Shown in pieces: positions 34,101 through 41,826 of a stretch of 64,000 nucleotides of DNA (position 1 is its first letter; each line of letters starts with the position of its first letter). Origin of the DNA: Ruminococcus sp. CAG:563 (GTDB taxonomy: Bacteria; Bacillota; Clostridia; Oscillospirales; Acutalibacteraceae); the NCBI GenBank assembly GCA_000434915.1, contig FR882078.1, positions 1 through 64,000 on the forward strand. The letters are read 5' to 3'. A program made the position numbers and the translations under genes. The notes below the pieces were generated by a model that had not been told where the DNA came from, made no database searches, and worked only from the letters and a program-made list of their open reading frames with translations.

Positions 34101-34922
34101 GGATTTTTTGTTGGCTTTGTAGATTGCTTTTGCAACATCCTCGGCAATATCATCCCAATCTGTGATATCGACACGGGTGTTGCCGATGCGTACATGCTCG
34201 CAGAGAAGATAGTTACCGACAACCTCACCGTTGAGAACCACATCGACCCATTGTGAACTCATGCTGCTTATTCCCATATCCTCGGCAAGGTCATAAATGA
34301 GTTTATTTCTCGAAAGGGAGCTGTCGTACGGATTTGAAAGAAGAACCCAATGCTTGTTTTTGCCCATACCGAGCAAATCGGATTTTGTATCGAGCTTAAT
34401 TTTATATGGCTTTTTATTGGCAAGCCATGTTGAATTGCCTCTGCCTTTTATTTCTGTTTCGCCGTCGTAAAGAATTGAATCGTCATTGAATTCGGAGTTG
34501 CCCTGAAGCTTCATGTGTGCTTTAAGCTTCTTCCGCTTTTGAACTATCGGTTCTCTGTTTTCGGTTTCAATGTAAATAACAGGGAGCTTGCTGATGAACA
34601 TATTTGCCGCACCGATTTTTTCACCGCTTGCGTCATAAATCTCGGCGGTAAGCATACATTCAAGATCGGCTTCTACCGGTGTGTAGCTGTCGCCGGCATT
34701 GACTATTTCTTTACCGTTTATGTACCATTTATAAAGAAACTCTTGATTGCTGTCCTTTGCTTTTACAGTTATAGGCACGCCGACTTGCGCATATTTCTCA
34801 CTGAAAAATACGCCTTCCGTGTTCTTTTCATATTTTTTGCTTTTGGGTGCGGCGAATGATGTAATCGGCAAACAGCCGAAGATGAGAATTATTGTCAATA
34901 GAACAGAAATAAATTTTTTCAT
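31113..34922 (-). CDS. Secreted CotH-kinase-family protein with C-terminal dockerin
   Basis: A 1269-aa exported protein with a signal peptide over about 1-24. An Ig-like domain (about 30-115) precedes the CotH domain (about 115-560): EIKGRGNSTWLANKKPYKIKL, SSLSRNKLIYDLA, VGNYLLCEHVRIG and GPIWDMDMSSDN hold the likely ATP- and metal-binding residues. Several Ig-like and beta-rich domains follow (including a Big3/4-like one at about 640-720). It ends in a type I dockerin (about 1205-1260) with two calcium loops, DVNGDGKINSFDALLVL and DINSDGKINSLDALIIL. Dockerins plug into cohesins of a cellulosome-like scaffold. CotH domains are protein kinases in spore coats, and their role on dockerin proteins is open. 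No cohesin is in the window. Confidence 0.85.
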   Translation of the reverse strand: MKKFISVLLTIILIFGCLPITSFAAPKSKKYEKNTEGVFFSEKYAQVGVPITVKAKDSNQEFLYKWYINGKEIVNAGDSYTPVEADLECMLTAEIYDASGEKIGAANMFISKLPVIYIETENREPIVQKRKKLKAHMKLQGNSEFNDDSILYDGETEIKGRGNSTWLANKKPYKIKLDTKSDLLGMGKNKHWVLLSNPYDSSLSRNKLIYDLAEDMGISSMSSQWVDVVLNGEVVGNYLLCEHVRIGNTRVDITDWDDIAEDVAKAIYKANKKSMSKEERDELAELMEANMDWVTDGLVTYKSKTYKISDYYNLPNANGGYLLECFGTESPCFTSGSGLGVCISKPEGIGKEMLSGIQTYYSAFEAAAQADDFCTEYNGQKVRYSDLADAESFAKGFLLNEIFQNQDFLRCSTYMYKEVDEKLVFGPIWDMDMSSDNSSNVYSHNKWVCFTRGNITEMLKDPAFLKIIYDTYKEYRYTAIADMLKPDGDIEKAFELNYESGIRNDMIWSNSVDFKSNIENFRLWLSRRLNWIDNQMTSFEAFYKSVNGTNLNNSGSTTLDLNGSQLKVTMNDTKIATCKVLVNGVEKKSLSYNPQTSVNIGTIAENSIISVMSYNANGEFLGMSTVTSYNEPVSLKITKAPIKNVYSSGDKIDTTGLELKAVYADGSEQTVQPEAILSYVSDCMGAQNLVYNEITDEIGNTYISFRYRGVKTDYRIGKNSADDVQNVEKLINRLPQSNFKDNLEIIFEAKQEFDALSESAKKKVSNSSKLDEAMKKIDEISGNSTTPILGCYIDRLGRSGTKNNIVVIAKGKPNKIRFFIGGSTTTIPVANRDYCISEKQIAGYNVMTIPYSLGISDIDIGAYYNHIQKGEFYHLDVQKAIENCCQMIKAFNYDNSQSSVNDLTKLSFTVNKRVKKISATCDGATFTAVPKNNSAEIEMSLADIGTHNIDISYYSDDEWHYYKTISILVRDETVTFQQLALDYPSATAYDDVEIHAATSPYATSVKLISDSETILLSSAVKNGFKVWSGKISMTENKSFKVYVDYKYSGRTIKIDKLDKLVIENGTLVECRVKSGYIDVPYNVTAIANGALTGFNGTIHCYKNSAAHKYAEANGINYINYGCTVNIPTELELKAGEEFFLNSVANPLIAPDFSLTITSDNTSSIYSIGNGFKALKPGYARVTVKSNDGTINAQIKVYVSGGCTKGDVNGDGKINSFDALLVLRNSVQMNELDTDEKSAADINSDGKINSLDALIILQITTGTRSIWDFV

Positions 34923-34969
34923 GATTATCTCCTCTGATAAAAATTTTTTAGTTTAACTAATATATACAA

Positions 34970-34997
34970 TTTATATTTTATCAGAATAAAATGTCAA
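34970..34997 (-). promoter_or_regulatory. Promoter of the CotH-dockerin gene
   Basis: Minus strand TTGACA (34992-34997), 16-base spacer, TATAAA (34970-34975). It lies between the CotH gene and the upstream GH3 gene, so CotH has its own promoter. Confidence 0.65.
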
Positions 34998-35051
34998 AAT
35001 CAATTAAAAAAGGAACTGCTTTATAAATTTGTATAATTGCACAATAATTCA

Positions 35052-37463
35052 TTATGCATTTGAATCTATAACAGCTCTCAAAACATTGCATGCCGTTCGT
35101 TGAAGCTCGCCGAGAGTTATGCCGCCCTCTTTGCCGAGCGATTCAAGCAGTGTGCCGTCCGGCTTGCGGCGTGGAATTCTCCCTCCGCCGGGCATGAGAA
35201 CGTCAACCTGCGCTCTGATACGATATGCCTGATTCCTTATTAGAGGGAATTCGGGGCTTTTTTCATTTTTCATCCACCAGTCGGTGATAACGTTGCCCTT
35301 GTAGCCCCATTCGTTTCTCAGAATGGCTGTGCAAAGCTCATAGTTATAATGTCCGTAAACGGAGTTAATTCTGTTATATGAGGTCATAATATTTTTAGGC
35401 CTTGCTTCCCTGACACAAATTTCAAAGCCTTTGAGATAAATCTCTCTGAGTGCACGCTCGGAAAGACGGGAATCGTTCATGTTGCGGCGAAATTCCTGAT
35501 TGTTGCAGGCAAAATGCTTCGGACAGGCCGATGCACCGTGAGACTGAATTCCTTTGACTGCGGCAGCGGCAATTTTGCCTGTCAGATACGGGTCCTCGCT
35601 GTAATATTCAAAATTTCTGCCGCAAAGAGGATTGCGATGAATGTTCATTCCGGGAGCAAGCAAAACGTCGGAGCCTTTAGCGAACATCTCATCGGCAACA
35701 GCAGAATAGACTTTTTCGACAAGCTGCGGATCGAATGAGCAGGCAAGCAAGGTTCCTATCGGCAGGAGTGAACAGCAAGCCGAAAGTCTGATTCCCGAAG
35801 GACCGTCCGTTGTTATAACAGGCTTGATTCCCTTGGCTCTCAATGATTGTAAAACTCCGCCGAAAGCACCGGCGTTGCCCTTAGCACCGAGCGGACTGTT
35901 CATAACATAATCGCCCCTCGATATTGCTTCAAGCTCATTGTTGTTTAGCTGTGCAACGAACTGTTCCATTGTAATTTTTCCGCTTTTAACGTCGGCAAGT
36001 TTGAAACCCTTATCTCCTGTTTGCGGAATCTCTTCAGGCAGATTTTCAAGAATTCGTTTACCGAGATCATATTCTTTTGTCCGTGCTTTTCGGTTCTTGA
36101 TAATTCGTTTGCCGTTGTACTCGTATGCGCTCATAACTTCCAGATTTTCAATCGGTGCAGAAGCTTGGACGCATTGGCAATCAATTTCATCTTCGGCCTG
36201 TTCAAAAGTAAAAACAGCTTCGTTTTCTCTGATGCTTTTGCCGAGGAAAAATTCATATTTCCCGCTCTCTATTATGTATGCACTCTTACTTTCGTCATAT
36301 GATGCAAGCTGATTTGTTTCAACAATCAATTCAATAGTTTCACTTTCGCCTGATTTCAATTCGGCTGTTTTGACAAAAGCCACAAGAATTTTTTCGGGGT
36401 TGCCGAGCTTGCCGCACGGCTTGCTTAAATAAAGCTGAACAACCTCCCGCCCGATTGTGTTGCCTATGTTTTTTACGCTGACGTTGAATATAAATTTATC
36501 ATTACTTTTTTCGACGGTATTCGCTGAAATCTCAAATTCCGTATATCCGAGTCCGTAGCCGAAGGGATAGAGTACCTTGCTTTTGGCAAATGTTTCAAAA
36601 TATCTGTAACCGATGTAAATATCTTCTTTATATTCATTGAAATCCTTGCCGCCGAAATTGGCCGATGACGGGTAATTTTCATAACGTTTTGCTATTGTAT
36701 CGGTCAGACGTCCGCTCGGATAAGCTTTGCCGCAGAGTAGGTCTGCCGCAGCGTTGCCGCCCTCCATTCCTCCCTGCCATACGATAAGAATTGCGCCGAT
36801 TACCTTTTTATATTTTTCAATCCAGCTCATGTCAAAAATTCCGCCGATATTAAGCAGGATAACAATATCGTCAAATTCCTCGGCAAGCGCATCAAGCATT
36901 GCAATTTCATCGTCTGCGAGATAGTAGCTGCCTTTTTGAAGTTTGCAATCTCTGCTTTCGCCGGCCGCACGTCCGATAACTGCGACGGCAACTTCGTTTT
37001 TGTTCCTTGCATTTTCAACAGTCGTATTGTCGAGCGGCATTTCGGGGAAATAAAAAGGCCAGTGTCCCCAAAAACCGTTATTTATGGGGTTCTTTTTGTT
37101 CCACTCTCTGTATATGCTTTCAATCGTCGGGTCAAGCGTCAGTCTGTCGCAATTCTTTATTCCGTCGGCAAAGCTGACAGCATATGGCCTGTTGACGTCT
37201 CCGCCCGAGCCGTAGCCGACATAATGACTTTCGTATCCCGTTATGCCGAAAAGTGCAACTCTTGTGCCACCTTTCAAAGGAAGAATCCCGTTGTTTTCAA
37301 GCATAACCGCACCGTCGGCCGCCGCACGGCGAAGAAGCTCCGGCATGCCGGGTGTAACAGTTTTTTTCTCGCCGTCTCTGTCGGTCGCACTCTGTGAAAG
37401 TCCGTTTGCAAAGAACTGAACTGTATTTGTTAAGGCCTTGCTTAAATTTTTCTTTATGTTCAT
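35052..37463 (-). CDS. Glycoside hydrolase family 3, domain-swapped order
   Basis: An 803-aa intracellular beta-glycosidase (no signal peptide). The usual GH3 order is reversed. The beta/alpha-sandwich domain with LRRAAADGAVMLENNGILPL and the probable acid/base Glu169 (GRAAGESRD) comes first. A fibronectin-III-like region follows. The TIM-barrel with GPSGIRLS, GRNFEYYSEDP, CPKHFACNNQE and the probable nucleophile Asp728 (VITDWWMK) is C-terminal. The same permutation is known in Ruminococcus and Butyrivibrio beta-glucosidases. The start at 37463 has GAGGA upstream and overlaps the fau stop (ATGA). The substrate is most likely a beta-glucoside, by family. Confidence 0.87.
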   Translation of the reverse strand: MNIKKNLSKALTNTVQFFANGLSQSATDRDGEKKTVTPGMPELLRRAAADGAVMLENNGILPLKGGTRVALFGITGYESHYVGYGSGGDVNRPYAVSFADGIKNCDRLTLDPTIESIYREWNKKNPINNGFWGHWPFYFPEMPLDNTTVENARNKNEVAVAVIGRAAGESRDCKLQKGSYYLADDEIAMLDALAEEFDDIVILLNIGGIFDMSWIEKYKKVIGAILIVWQGGMEGGNAAADLLCGKAYPSGRLTDTIAKRYENYPSSANFGGKDFNEYKEDIYIGYRYFETFAKSKVLYPFGYGLGYTEFEISANTVEKSNDKFIFNVSVKNIGNTIGREVVQLYLSKPCGKLGNPEKILVAFVKTAELKSGESETIELIVETNQLASYDESKSAYIIESGKYEFFLGKSIRENEAVFTFEQAEDEIDCQCVQASAPIENLEVMSAYEYNGKRIIKNRKARTKEYDLGKRILENLPEEIPQTGDKGFKLADVKSGKITMEQFVAQLNNNELEAISRGDYVMNSPLGAKGNAGAFGGVLQSLRAKGIKPVITTDGPSGIRLSACCSLLPIGTLLACSFDPQLVEKVYSAVADEMFAKGSDVLLAPGMNIHRNPLCGRNFEYYSEDPYLTGKIAAAAVKGIQSHGASACPKHFACNNQEFRRNMNDSRLSERALREIYLKGFEICVREARPKNIMTSYNRINSVYGHYNYELCTAILRNEWGYKGNVITDWWMKNEKSPEFPLIRNQAYRIRAQVDVLMPGGGRIPRRKPDGTLLESLGKEGGITLGELQRTACNVLRAVIDSNA

Positions 37464-38032
37464 GATTGCTTCCTCACTTTGATTATTCTTGTTTCTGTTG
37501 CAACAGTGTCGGCGGTGATGTCGTGAGCTTCCGTCGGAATAGTTTCGCTTTTCATTAATAGCAATTCGGGGCAAAGTATAATTTTTTTGCAGCTGATTTT
37601 TTCGCAAAATTTGTCATAAAATCCGCCGCCTTTTCCGAGCCTGTTGCCTTGCTCGTCTGCGGCAAGACATGGGAGAAGAACAAGGTCGATTTTATCTTTT
37701 TTTACACTCGGGCAGCCTTCGATAGGTTCGGAAATTCCGAACTTGCCGCTTTCAAGTTCGGAAAGGTCGTTTATTTCAACGGCGTCCATTGTGCCGTCCC
37801 CCGTTATTTTCGGAACACAAAGTCGCTTGCCGACTTTTAATGCATTTTTCAATAGGGGAGATGTGTCAATTTCATTCTTCATCGAGACAAAGACAAACAC
37901 TGTGCCGGCATTTGTCCAAGCATCGGTTTTAAGGATTAGATCTGAAATTTTTTCGCCCAATTCAGTAAATCCCTCCGGAGGAATATTGTCGATTTTTTTC
38001 TTGCATAATTTGCGTAGTTCTGTTTTGTTCAT
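37460..38032 (-). CDS. fau: 5-formyltetrahydrofolate cyclo-ligase
   Basis: A 190-aa enzyme converting 5-formyl-THF to 5,10-methenyl-THF with ATP. It has the N-terminal ELRKLCKKKI, and the C-terminal LLPCLAADEQGNRLGKGGGFYD is the family fingerprint. I prefer ATG 38032, with AAAGGAGG nine bases upstream; an in-frame TTG at 38038 is the alternative. Its stop overlaps the start of the GH3 gene, an odd functional pairing. A TGTTATAAT extended -10 lies at about 38057-38065. Confidence 0.9.
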   Translation of the reverse strand: MNKTELRKLCKKKIDNIPPEGFTELGEKISDLILKTDAWTNAGTVFVFVSMKNEIDTSPLLKNALKVGKRLCVPKITGDGTMDAVEINDLSELESGKFGISEPIEGCPSVKKDKIDLVLLPCLAADEQGNRLGKGGGFYDKFCEKISCKKIILCPELLLMKSETIPTEAHDITADTVATETRIIKVRKQS

Positions 38033-38098
38033 TTGCAATAACCTCCTTTGAAAAAAATTATAACATCAATGTCAATATATTTAATTGTATAAAGAATA

Positions 38099-38126
38099 AG
38101 CTGCCGTTTTTAATCAAACGACAGCG
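38099..38126 (-). terminator. Terminator-like hairpin upstream of fau
   Basis: A 9-of-10-bp stem (GCTGCCGTTT / AAACGACAGC) followed on the minus strand by TTATTCTTTA. It could end the minus-strand acyltransferase transcript. Confidence 0.45.
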
Positions 38127-38144
38127 TTGCGGTTTGCGTTTTTT

Positions 38145-38175
38145 GTGCGTGGCTTCGGCTGCGCACTTTTTATTT
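38145..38175 (+). terminator. C(UUCG)G hairpin with T-run just before xre
   Basis: A 9-bp stem (GTGCGTGGC / GCTGCGCAC, two G-U pairs) capped by a UUCG tetraloop, then TTTTTATTTT. It lies immediately before the ribosome binding site of the Xre gene, where a leader terminator would be. Confidence 0.65.
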
Positions 38176-38191
38176 TATGAGGGAATATAAA

Positions 38192-38386
38192 ATGAGTTTT
38201 TCCGAAAAATTCAGAGCCGCAAGACTTGAGAAGAAGCTTACACAACAGCAGGTTGCCGATGAATTGAAAATTGACCGTTCCGCCATTGCTCATTATGAAA
38301 ACGGAAAGAGTAAGCCCCACTTTGATCATGTGCGCAAAATCTGTGAGATTCTTGACCTTACATATGAGGATTTGTTTGATGATTAA
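38192..38386 (+). CDS. Xre-family helix-turn-helix regulator
   Basis: A 64-aa Cro/CI-type DNA-binding protein made up of the helix-turn-helix and little else: KLTQQQVADELKIDRSAIAHYENGKSKP, then DLTYEDLFDD. The start at 38192 has GAGGG eight bases upstream. The last 29 bp overlap the 3' end of the convergent acyltransferase gene. Its target is unknown. Confidence 0.85.
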   Translation: MSFSEKFRAARLEKKLTQQQVADELKIDRSAIAHYENGKSKPHFDHVRKICEILDLTYEDLFDD

Positions 38387-39371
38387 ATAATTGATTTTTA
38401 ATTTTCACAAATATCCATGAAGCGGCAAGGCAAAGCACAACAGTGAGAACAGAGAGCAGAATTGACACAGCGGTGTTCTCGGCCGAAATCGGAAGGAATC
38501 CGTATAGCTGAATCGGGAATTTGTGCATTAAAAGTATCGGCATTGTGTGCCGACCGATATATGCCAATCCGTTCGAACGAAAAATGCTTGCAAGCAGACA
38601 CCAACCGAAAATCCCTGCAATGGCGGTCGGAGCATAAATCCAAAGTTTGCCGAAGTCATTCATTGCAAAGTCGGTTCTTGAATTAAGAGTTGAAAGAAAA
38701 GCTCCGCCGACAATCAGAATTAAAGAAACAAGCACCTTTGCCCAAATCGGAGGTGCAATTTTCGGCTTTTCATCCTTGTAAAGCAGCTGCATTGTAAGTG
38801 TGCCGATTATGAAATAAGGCGAAGCATTAACGGCTTGAATTATGCCGAACGGCGCATTGGGATAGAATTTGGTGCAATACAGGATTATGACCGCCGCAAC
38901 GGAAACGGCGAGTGATATTACAGTGAATACGGTTTTATTGCTGCGAAAAATAAACCTTTTAATAATATATGCGAAGATGAGCAGCACAAACAGGCAGGGG
39001 AGAAACCAAAGCGGATTGTTCCAAAGCATCAATCCCGTTGACCTTGTGCCGATGAGCATGCCGAGAAGACATTGTCCGGGCGAAAGCCCGTCCTTGTGAA
39101 AAATCAAATTTATTATACAATAGATTGCAATGCTTACTAAGGAAAAAGCGAAATAGGGAATTAAGATTCTCGTTGCTTTTTCCTTTAAATATTTTTGAGG
39201 TGATTTGTCGGCACTGAATGTCAGGCCGGAGAGGAAAAAGAACATTGGAACGTGAAAAGAGTAAAGATAGCCGCAAAGCTCGCCCGACGGCAGCCGGTGG
39301 CCGAGGACAATGAAGAAAATTGCAATAGCCTTGGCATTGTCAATCCACGCAATTCGTTTATTATTTTTCAA
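38358..39371 (-). CDS. Acyltransferase 3 family membrane protein
   Basis: A 337-aa integral membrane O-acyltransferase of the OafA/WecH type. It has about ten helices, starting with RIAWIDNAKAIAIFFIVLGH (the catalytic His) and LYSFHVPMFFFLSGL. Such enzymes acetylate or succinylate surface polysaccharides or cell wall sugars. I use TTG 39371 with AAGGAGGG upstream. In-frame ATG codons at 39413 and 39434 lie at or upstream of the -10 box (39402-39407) and cannot be translated from this promoter. Confidence 0.83.
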   Translation of the reverse strand: MKNNKRIAWIDNAKAIAIFFIVLGHRLPSGELCGYLYSFHVPMFFFLSGLTFSADKSPQKYLKEKATRILIPYFAFSLVSIAIYCIINLIFHKDGLSPGQCLLGMLIGTRSTGLMLWNNPLWFLPCLFVLLIFAYIIKRFIFRSNKTVFTVISLAVSVAAVIILYCTKFYPNAPFGIIQAVNASPYFIIGTLTMQLLYKDEKPKIAPPIWAKVLVSLILIVGGAFLSTLNSRTDFAMNDFGKLWIYAPTAIAGIFGWCLLASIFRSNGLAYIGRHTMPILLMHKFPIQLYGFLPISAENTAVSILLSVLTVVLCLAASWIFVKIKNQLFNHQTNPHM

Positions 39372-39401
39372 AATATCCCTCCTTTTTCCTGCGTTTGAAA
39401 A

Positions 39402-39430
39402 ATTATATGCCATAATGCAAACATTGTCAA
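39402..39430 (-). promoter_or_regulatory. Promoter of the acyltransferase gene
   Basis: Minus strand TTGACA (39425-39430), 17-base spacer, TATAAT (39402-39407). It fixes the TTG start. Confidence 0.8.
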
Positions 39431-39449
39431 GCAAGGAAAAATTTGGGTA

Positions 39450-39478
39450 TTGTATTTTTCAGCGGTTTATGATACAAT
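39450..39478 (+). promoter_or_regulatory. Promoter of the DUF4474 lipoprotein gene
   Basis: TTGTAT (39450-39455), 17-base spacer, TACAAT (39473-39478), divergent from the acyltransferase promoter. Confidence 0.65.
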
Positions 39479-39507
39479 GTAAAAAAATATAATGGAGATT
39501 GTGTAAA

Positions 39508-40512
39508 ATGAAAAAGGAAAACTCAAAAACACGCTACATAGCTTTACTTTGTTCATTCATAATAGTATTCAGTATCGTACTGACAGGCTGCGGCTCTGTC
39601 AAGAAGATTACGCTAAAAAAGCCCGCCAACAACTCGGACGAAATCCAGATAGGCACCAACAGCGACGTGCTTGAGGGACCGACTCAGATTGTTGTCTCGG
39701 ATGATGGGCAGTCATATATTGTTGACAATAACGGTCATTCGGTTGTGTATAATCCCAGCCAGTCCGGCGGTTCGTACACTGCAAGCAATATAACTCCGAG
39801 CAATACAACTCCGAGAGTAAATACAACCAAAAGAATAACCACAACCAAGAAACCGTCCTCAACCAAAAAGACAACAACGGAGTCGACAACGGCATCGCCG
39901 AGTGCGGTTTATAATGCACTTGCGCCGCAGAGAAAGTTCGGTTTCAACGGTGCTTACGACTGGGGCGCAAAGTTCGTTAATTTCTATCTTTCAACAATCA
40001 GAATTTACTTTACTTATAATGATAAGGATTGGCTTGTTGAGCTTTGGAAGGGCGAATATGCCATGGCTACGGTCGGCTGTGAAGTAGGCTTCTACTACAG
40101 AGACCACAATCAAAATGCACTTGACACATTGGGAGCAAATAATCTTCTCTATAAAAGTGTAGAGGATCAGGACGCAATGCCCGTTTCGATGAAGCTTTGG
40201 CAGTATGTGAAGTCGACGGATACAACTCCGGTTCAGAAGATTGATTACGGCAAGAGAAACTGCTGGTGGGCTGCAGACTTTGAGACAGGCGTACTCGAAA
40301 AGCATCGTGATCAGACGACGCTTGTTATGGTTGCAACGATTGATTTCCCGACGGAAAAGATGATGAATCTGTTTGTTGACGGCCTTGAAGAGGAAGGATT
40401 TACAGAGGGCTCAATCAGCACTTATCATAACACAGAAAGATTCTCGGTTAACGGAAAGAGCGTTACAATCTGCTGGAAGAACTATGATTATACCAAAGCA
40501 CACAAAGATTGA
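39508..40512 (+). CDS. Lipoprotein with DUF4474-like domain
   Basis: A 334-aa lipoprotein. The signal ends in a lipobox (VLTGC, Cys about 29). A Ser/Thr/Lys-rich linker (about 90-130) precedes a domain of about 200 residues resembling DUF4474: FGFNGAYDWGAKF, IRIYFTYNDKDWLVELWKGEY and GCEVGFYYR. Its function is unknown. DUF4474 proteins occur widely in gut Clostridia, often as membrane or surface proteins. The ATG at 39508 is preferred over a TTG at 39499 because of its spacing to GGAG. Confidence 0.72.
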   Translation: MKKENSKTRYIALLCSFIIVFSIVLTGCGSVKKITLKKPANNSDEIQIGTNSDVLEGPTQIVVSDDGQSYIVDNNGHSVVYNPSQSGGSYTASNITPSNTTPRVNTTKRITTTKKPSSTKKTTTESTTASPSAVYNALAPQRKFGFNGAYDWGAKFVNFYLSTIRIYFTYNDKDWLVELWKGEYAMATVGCEVGFYYRDHNQNALDTLGANNLLYKSVEDQDAMPVSMKLWQYVKSTDTTPVQKIDYGKRNCWWAADFETGVLEKHRDQTTLVMVATIDFPTEKMMNLFVDGLEEEGFTEGSISTYHNTERFSVNGKSVTICWKNYDYTKAHKD

Positions 40513-40564
40513 TTGTAATTAATTGTGTTTTGCGGAAAGTTTTTCTTATTTTTTCTTAAATCGC

Positions 40565-40593
40565 TTGACTTTTGTATTAATATGAGTTAAAAT
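40565..40593 (+). promoter_or_regulatory. Promoter of the 164-aa secreted protein gene
   Basis: TTGACT (40565-40570), 17-base spacer, TAAAAT (40588-40593). Confidence 0.65.
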
Positions 40594-40630
40594 ACTCATG
40601 CTAATAAATATTATGAAAGGATGAATTCGT

Positions 40631-41125
40631 ATGAAAAAGTTCTTGGCAATTCTTATGGTAGCCGCTGTCTGTGCAACCGTAGCATTCTCTGTTCGTGCTG
40701 AAAACGATGCAGCTGAAAATGTTCCCGAGACAACAACATCCAATATCGAAGGTGCTGTTAGTGCTCTCCAGAACGACGAAAAGGCTGAAGAGATTGCAAA
40801 CAGTATTGTTGACGCTGTTAAGACAGGCGCTGCAAAAGAAGATGTTGCTGACCTCGTTGCTAATCTCGAGAAGTACATCAACGATAAGGGCATCGGTTCT
40901 GATGAAATCAGTGATCCGGGCGCACTTCGTGATATCGCTGATGCATTCCTTACAGATGCAGGTGTAGATGTCGAAGCTCTTAACAATGCTATTTCCAACA
41001 GCATGATTGCTAACAAGGCTCTCGATCTTTACTACAAGCCTGAAAAAGAGACAACAACAAAGACAGACGACGAGCCGACAACTGAGCCGGAAACAGAGAT
41101 TCCCGCATGCGGCTTCGTTGGCTAA
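40631..41125 (+). CDS. Secreted helical protein of unknown function
   Basis: A 164-aa protein with a cleavable signal peptide (about 1-23, ending VRA). A largely alpha-helical acidic body (about 38-135) is followed by a Thr/Glu-rich C-terminal tail (KETTTKTDDEPTTEPETE) ending in CGFVG. The single Cys near the end could crosslink. No family is recognised. It has its own promoter, ribosome binding site (GAAAGGATG) and terminator. Confidence 0.65.
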   Translation: MKKFLAILMVAAVCATVAFSVRAENDAAENVPETTTSNIEGAVSALQNDEKAEEIANSIVDAVKTGAAKEDVADLVANLEKYINDKGIGSDEISDPGALRDIADAFLTDAGVDVEALNNAISNSMIANKALDLYYKPEKETTTKTDDEPTTEPETEIPACGFVG

Positions 41126-41146
41126 TTCTTGATTAAAATGCAGTTT

Positions 41147-41177
41147 AAAGGTGATGGATTTTCCGTCACCTTTTTGC
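41147..41177 (+). terminator. Terminator
   Basis: Hairpin AAAGGTGATGGA / TCCGTCACCTTT followed by TTTGCTTT. Confidence 0.75.
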
Positions 41178-41223
41178 TTTATTAACCGTTTTTTAACAAT
41201 TATTTAATCTGTACGCATTATTT

Positions 41224-41766
41224 TTATTGTCTAATAATATTGGAAGAATTATCTATATCCGAAAGAGTGGGACGAGCGATGTCCTCCTCTTTTACTTCTC
41301 TTTTTAAAGTTGGCATATCATTGGTGTTCAGCTCGTTGTCGATTCTGTTCAGAATCATTGTTTGACCTATTTTGTAATCATTGATTATCAATTTGAATTT
41401 TCCCGATTCCCCGGGATTTTTAAAAAATTTCTCACTTTCCTCGGCGGACATGTCGGCAAATGCTCCGATTATTGATGTACATATGTTATCAAATGCCTGC
41501 TTATTATCTTTCTTAGCGGTTACGGTGCATTGTATAATTTCGCCGTTATTTCCTGAGTAAAGACAAAGCAAGACTTCATTTTCAATTCGCTTATAGACGA
41601 AGCCGTCATCGGTTTTGTAAATGTTGAACATTGTACTTTTTAGGTTATTTTCCGTTATGCTGTTGTATTTATTCAGCAGTTCGTCAACGTTGAGCTGCTT
41701 TTGACCTACACAGGCTGCCAGTAGCATGATTATTAATAAAGGAAATATTATTTTGAGGGGTTTCAT
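41224..41766 (-). CDS. Small lipoprotein of unknown function
   Basis: A 180-aa lipoprotein with a lipobox (MLLAAC, Cys 19) and a mature part of about 160 residues with alternating beta and helix (VYKRIENEVLLCLYSG, ITENNLKSTMF). It is divergent from the adaptor-permease pair, with 60 bp between them. GGGAG lies upstream of the ATG. No family is recognised. Confidence 0.65.
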   Translation of the reverse strand: MKPLKIIFPLLIIMLLAACVGQKQLNVDELLNKYNSITENNLKSTMFNIYKTDDGFVYKRIENEVLLCLYSGNNGEIIQCTVTAKKDNKQAFDNICTSIIGAFADMSAEESEKFFKNPGESGKFKLIINDYKIGQTMILNRIDNELNTNDMPTLKREVKEEDIARPTLSDIDNSSNIIRQ

Positions 41767-41826
41767 TTCGTTCTCCCGATAAAATATTGATATTATTATA
41801 TAGATATAAAGTTAAGGGGTGCATTT

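Noticed and set aside
31113..34922. Complete cellulosome locus
   Set aside because: Only one dockerin protein is present and no cohesin or scaffoldin is in the window.
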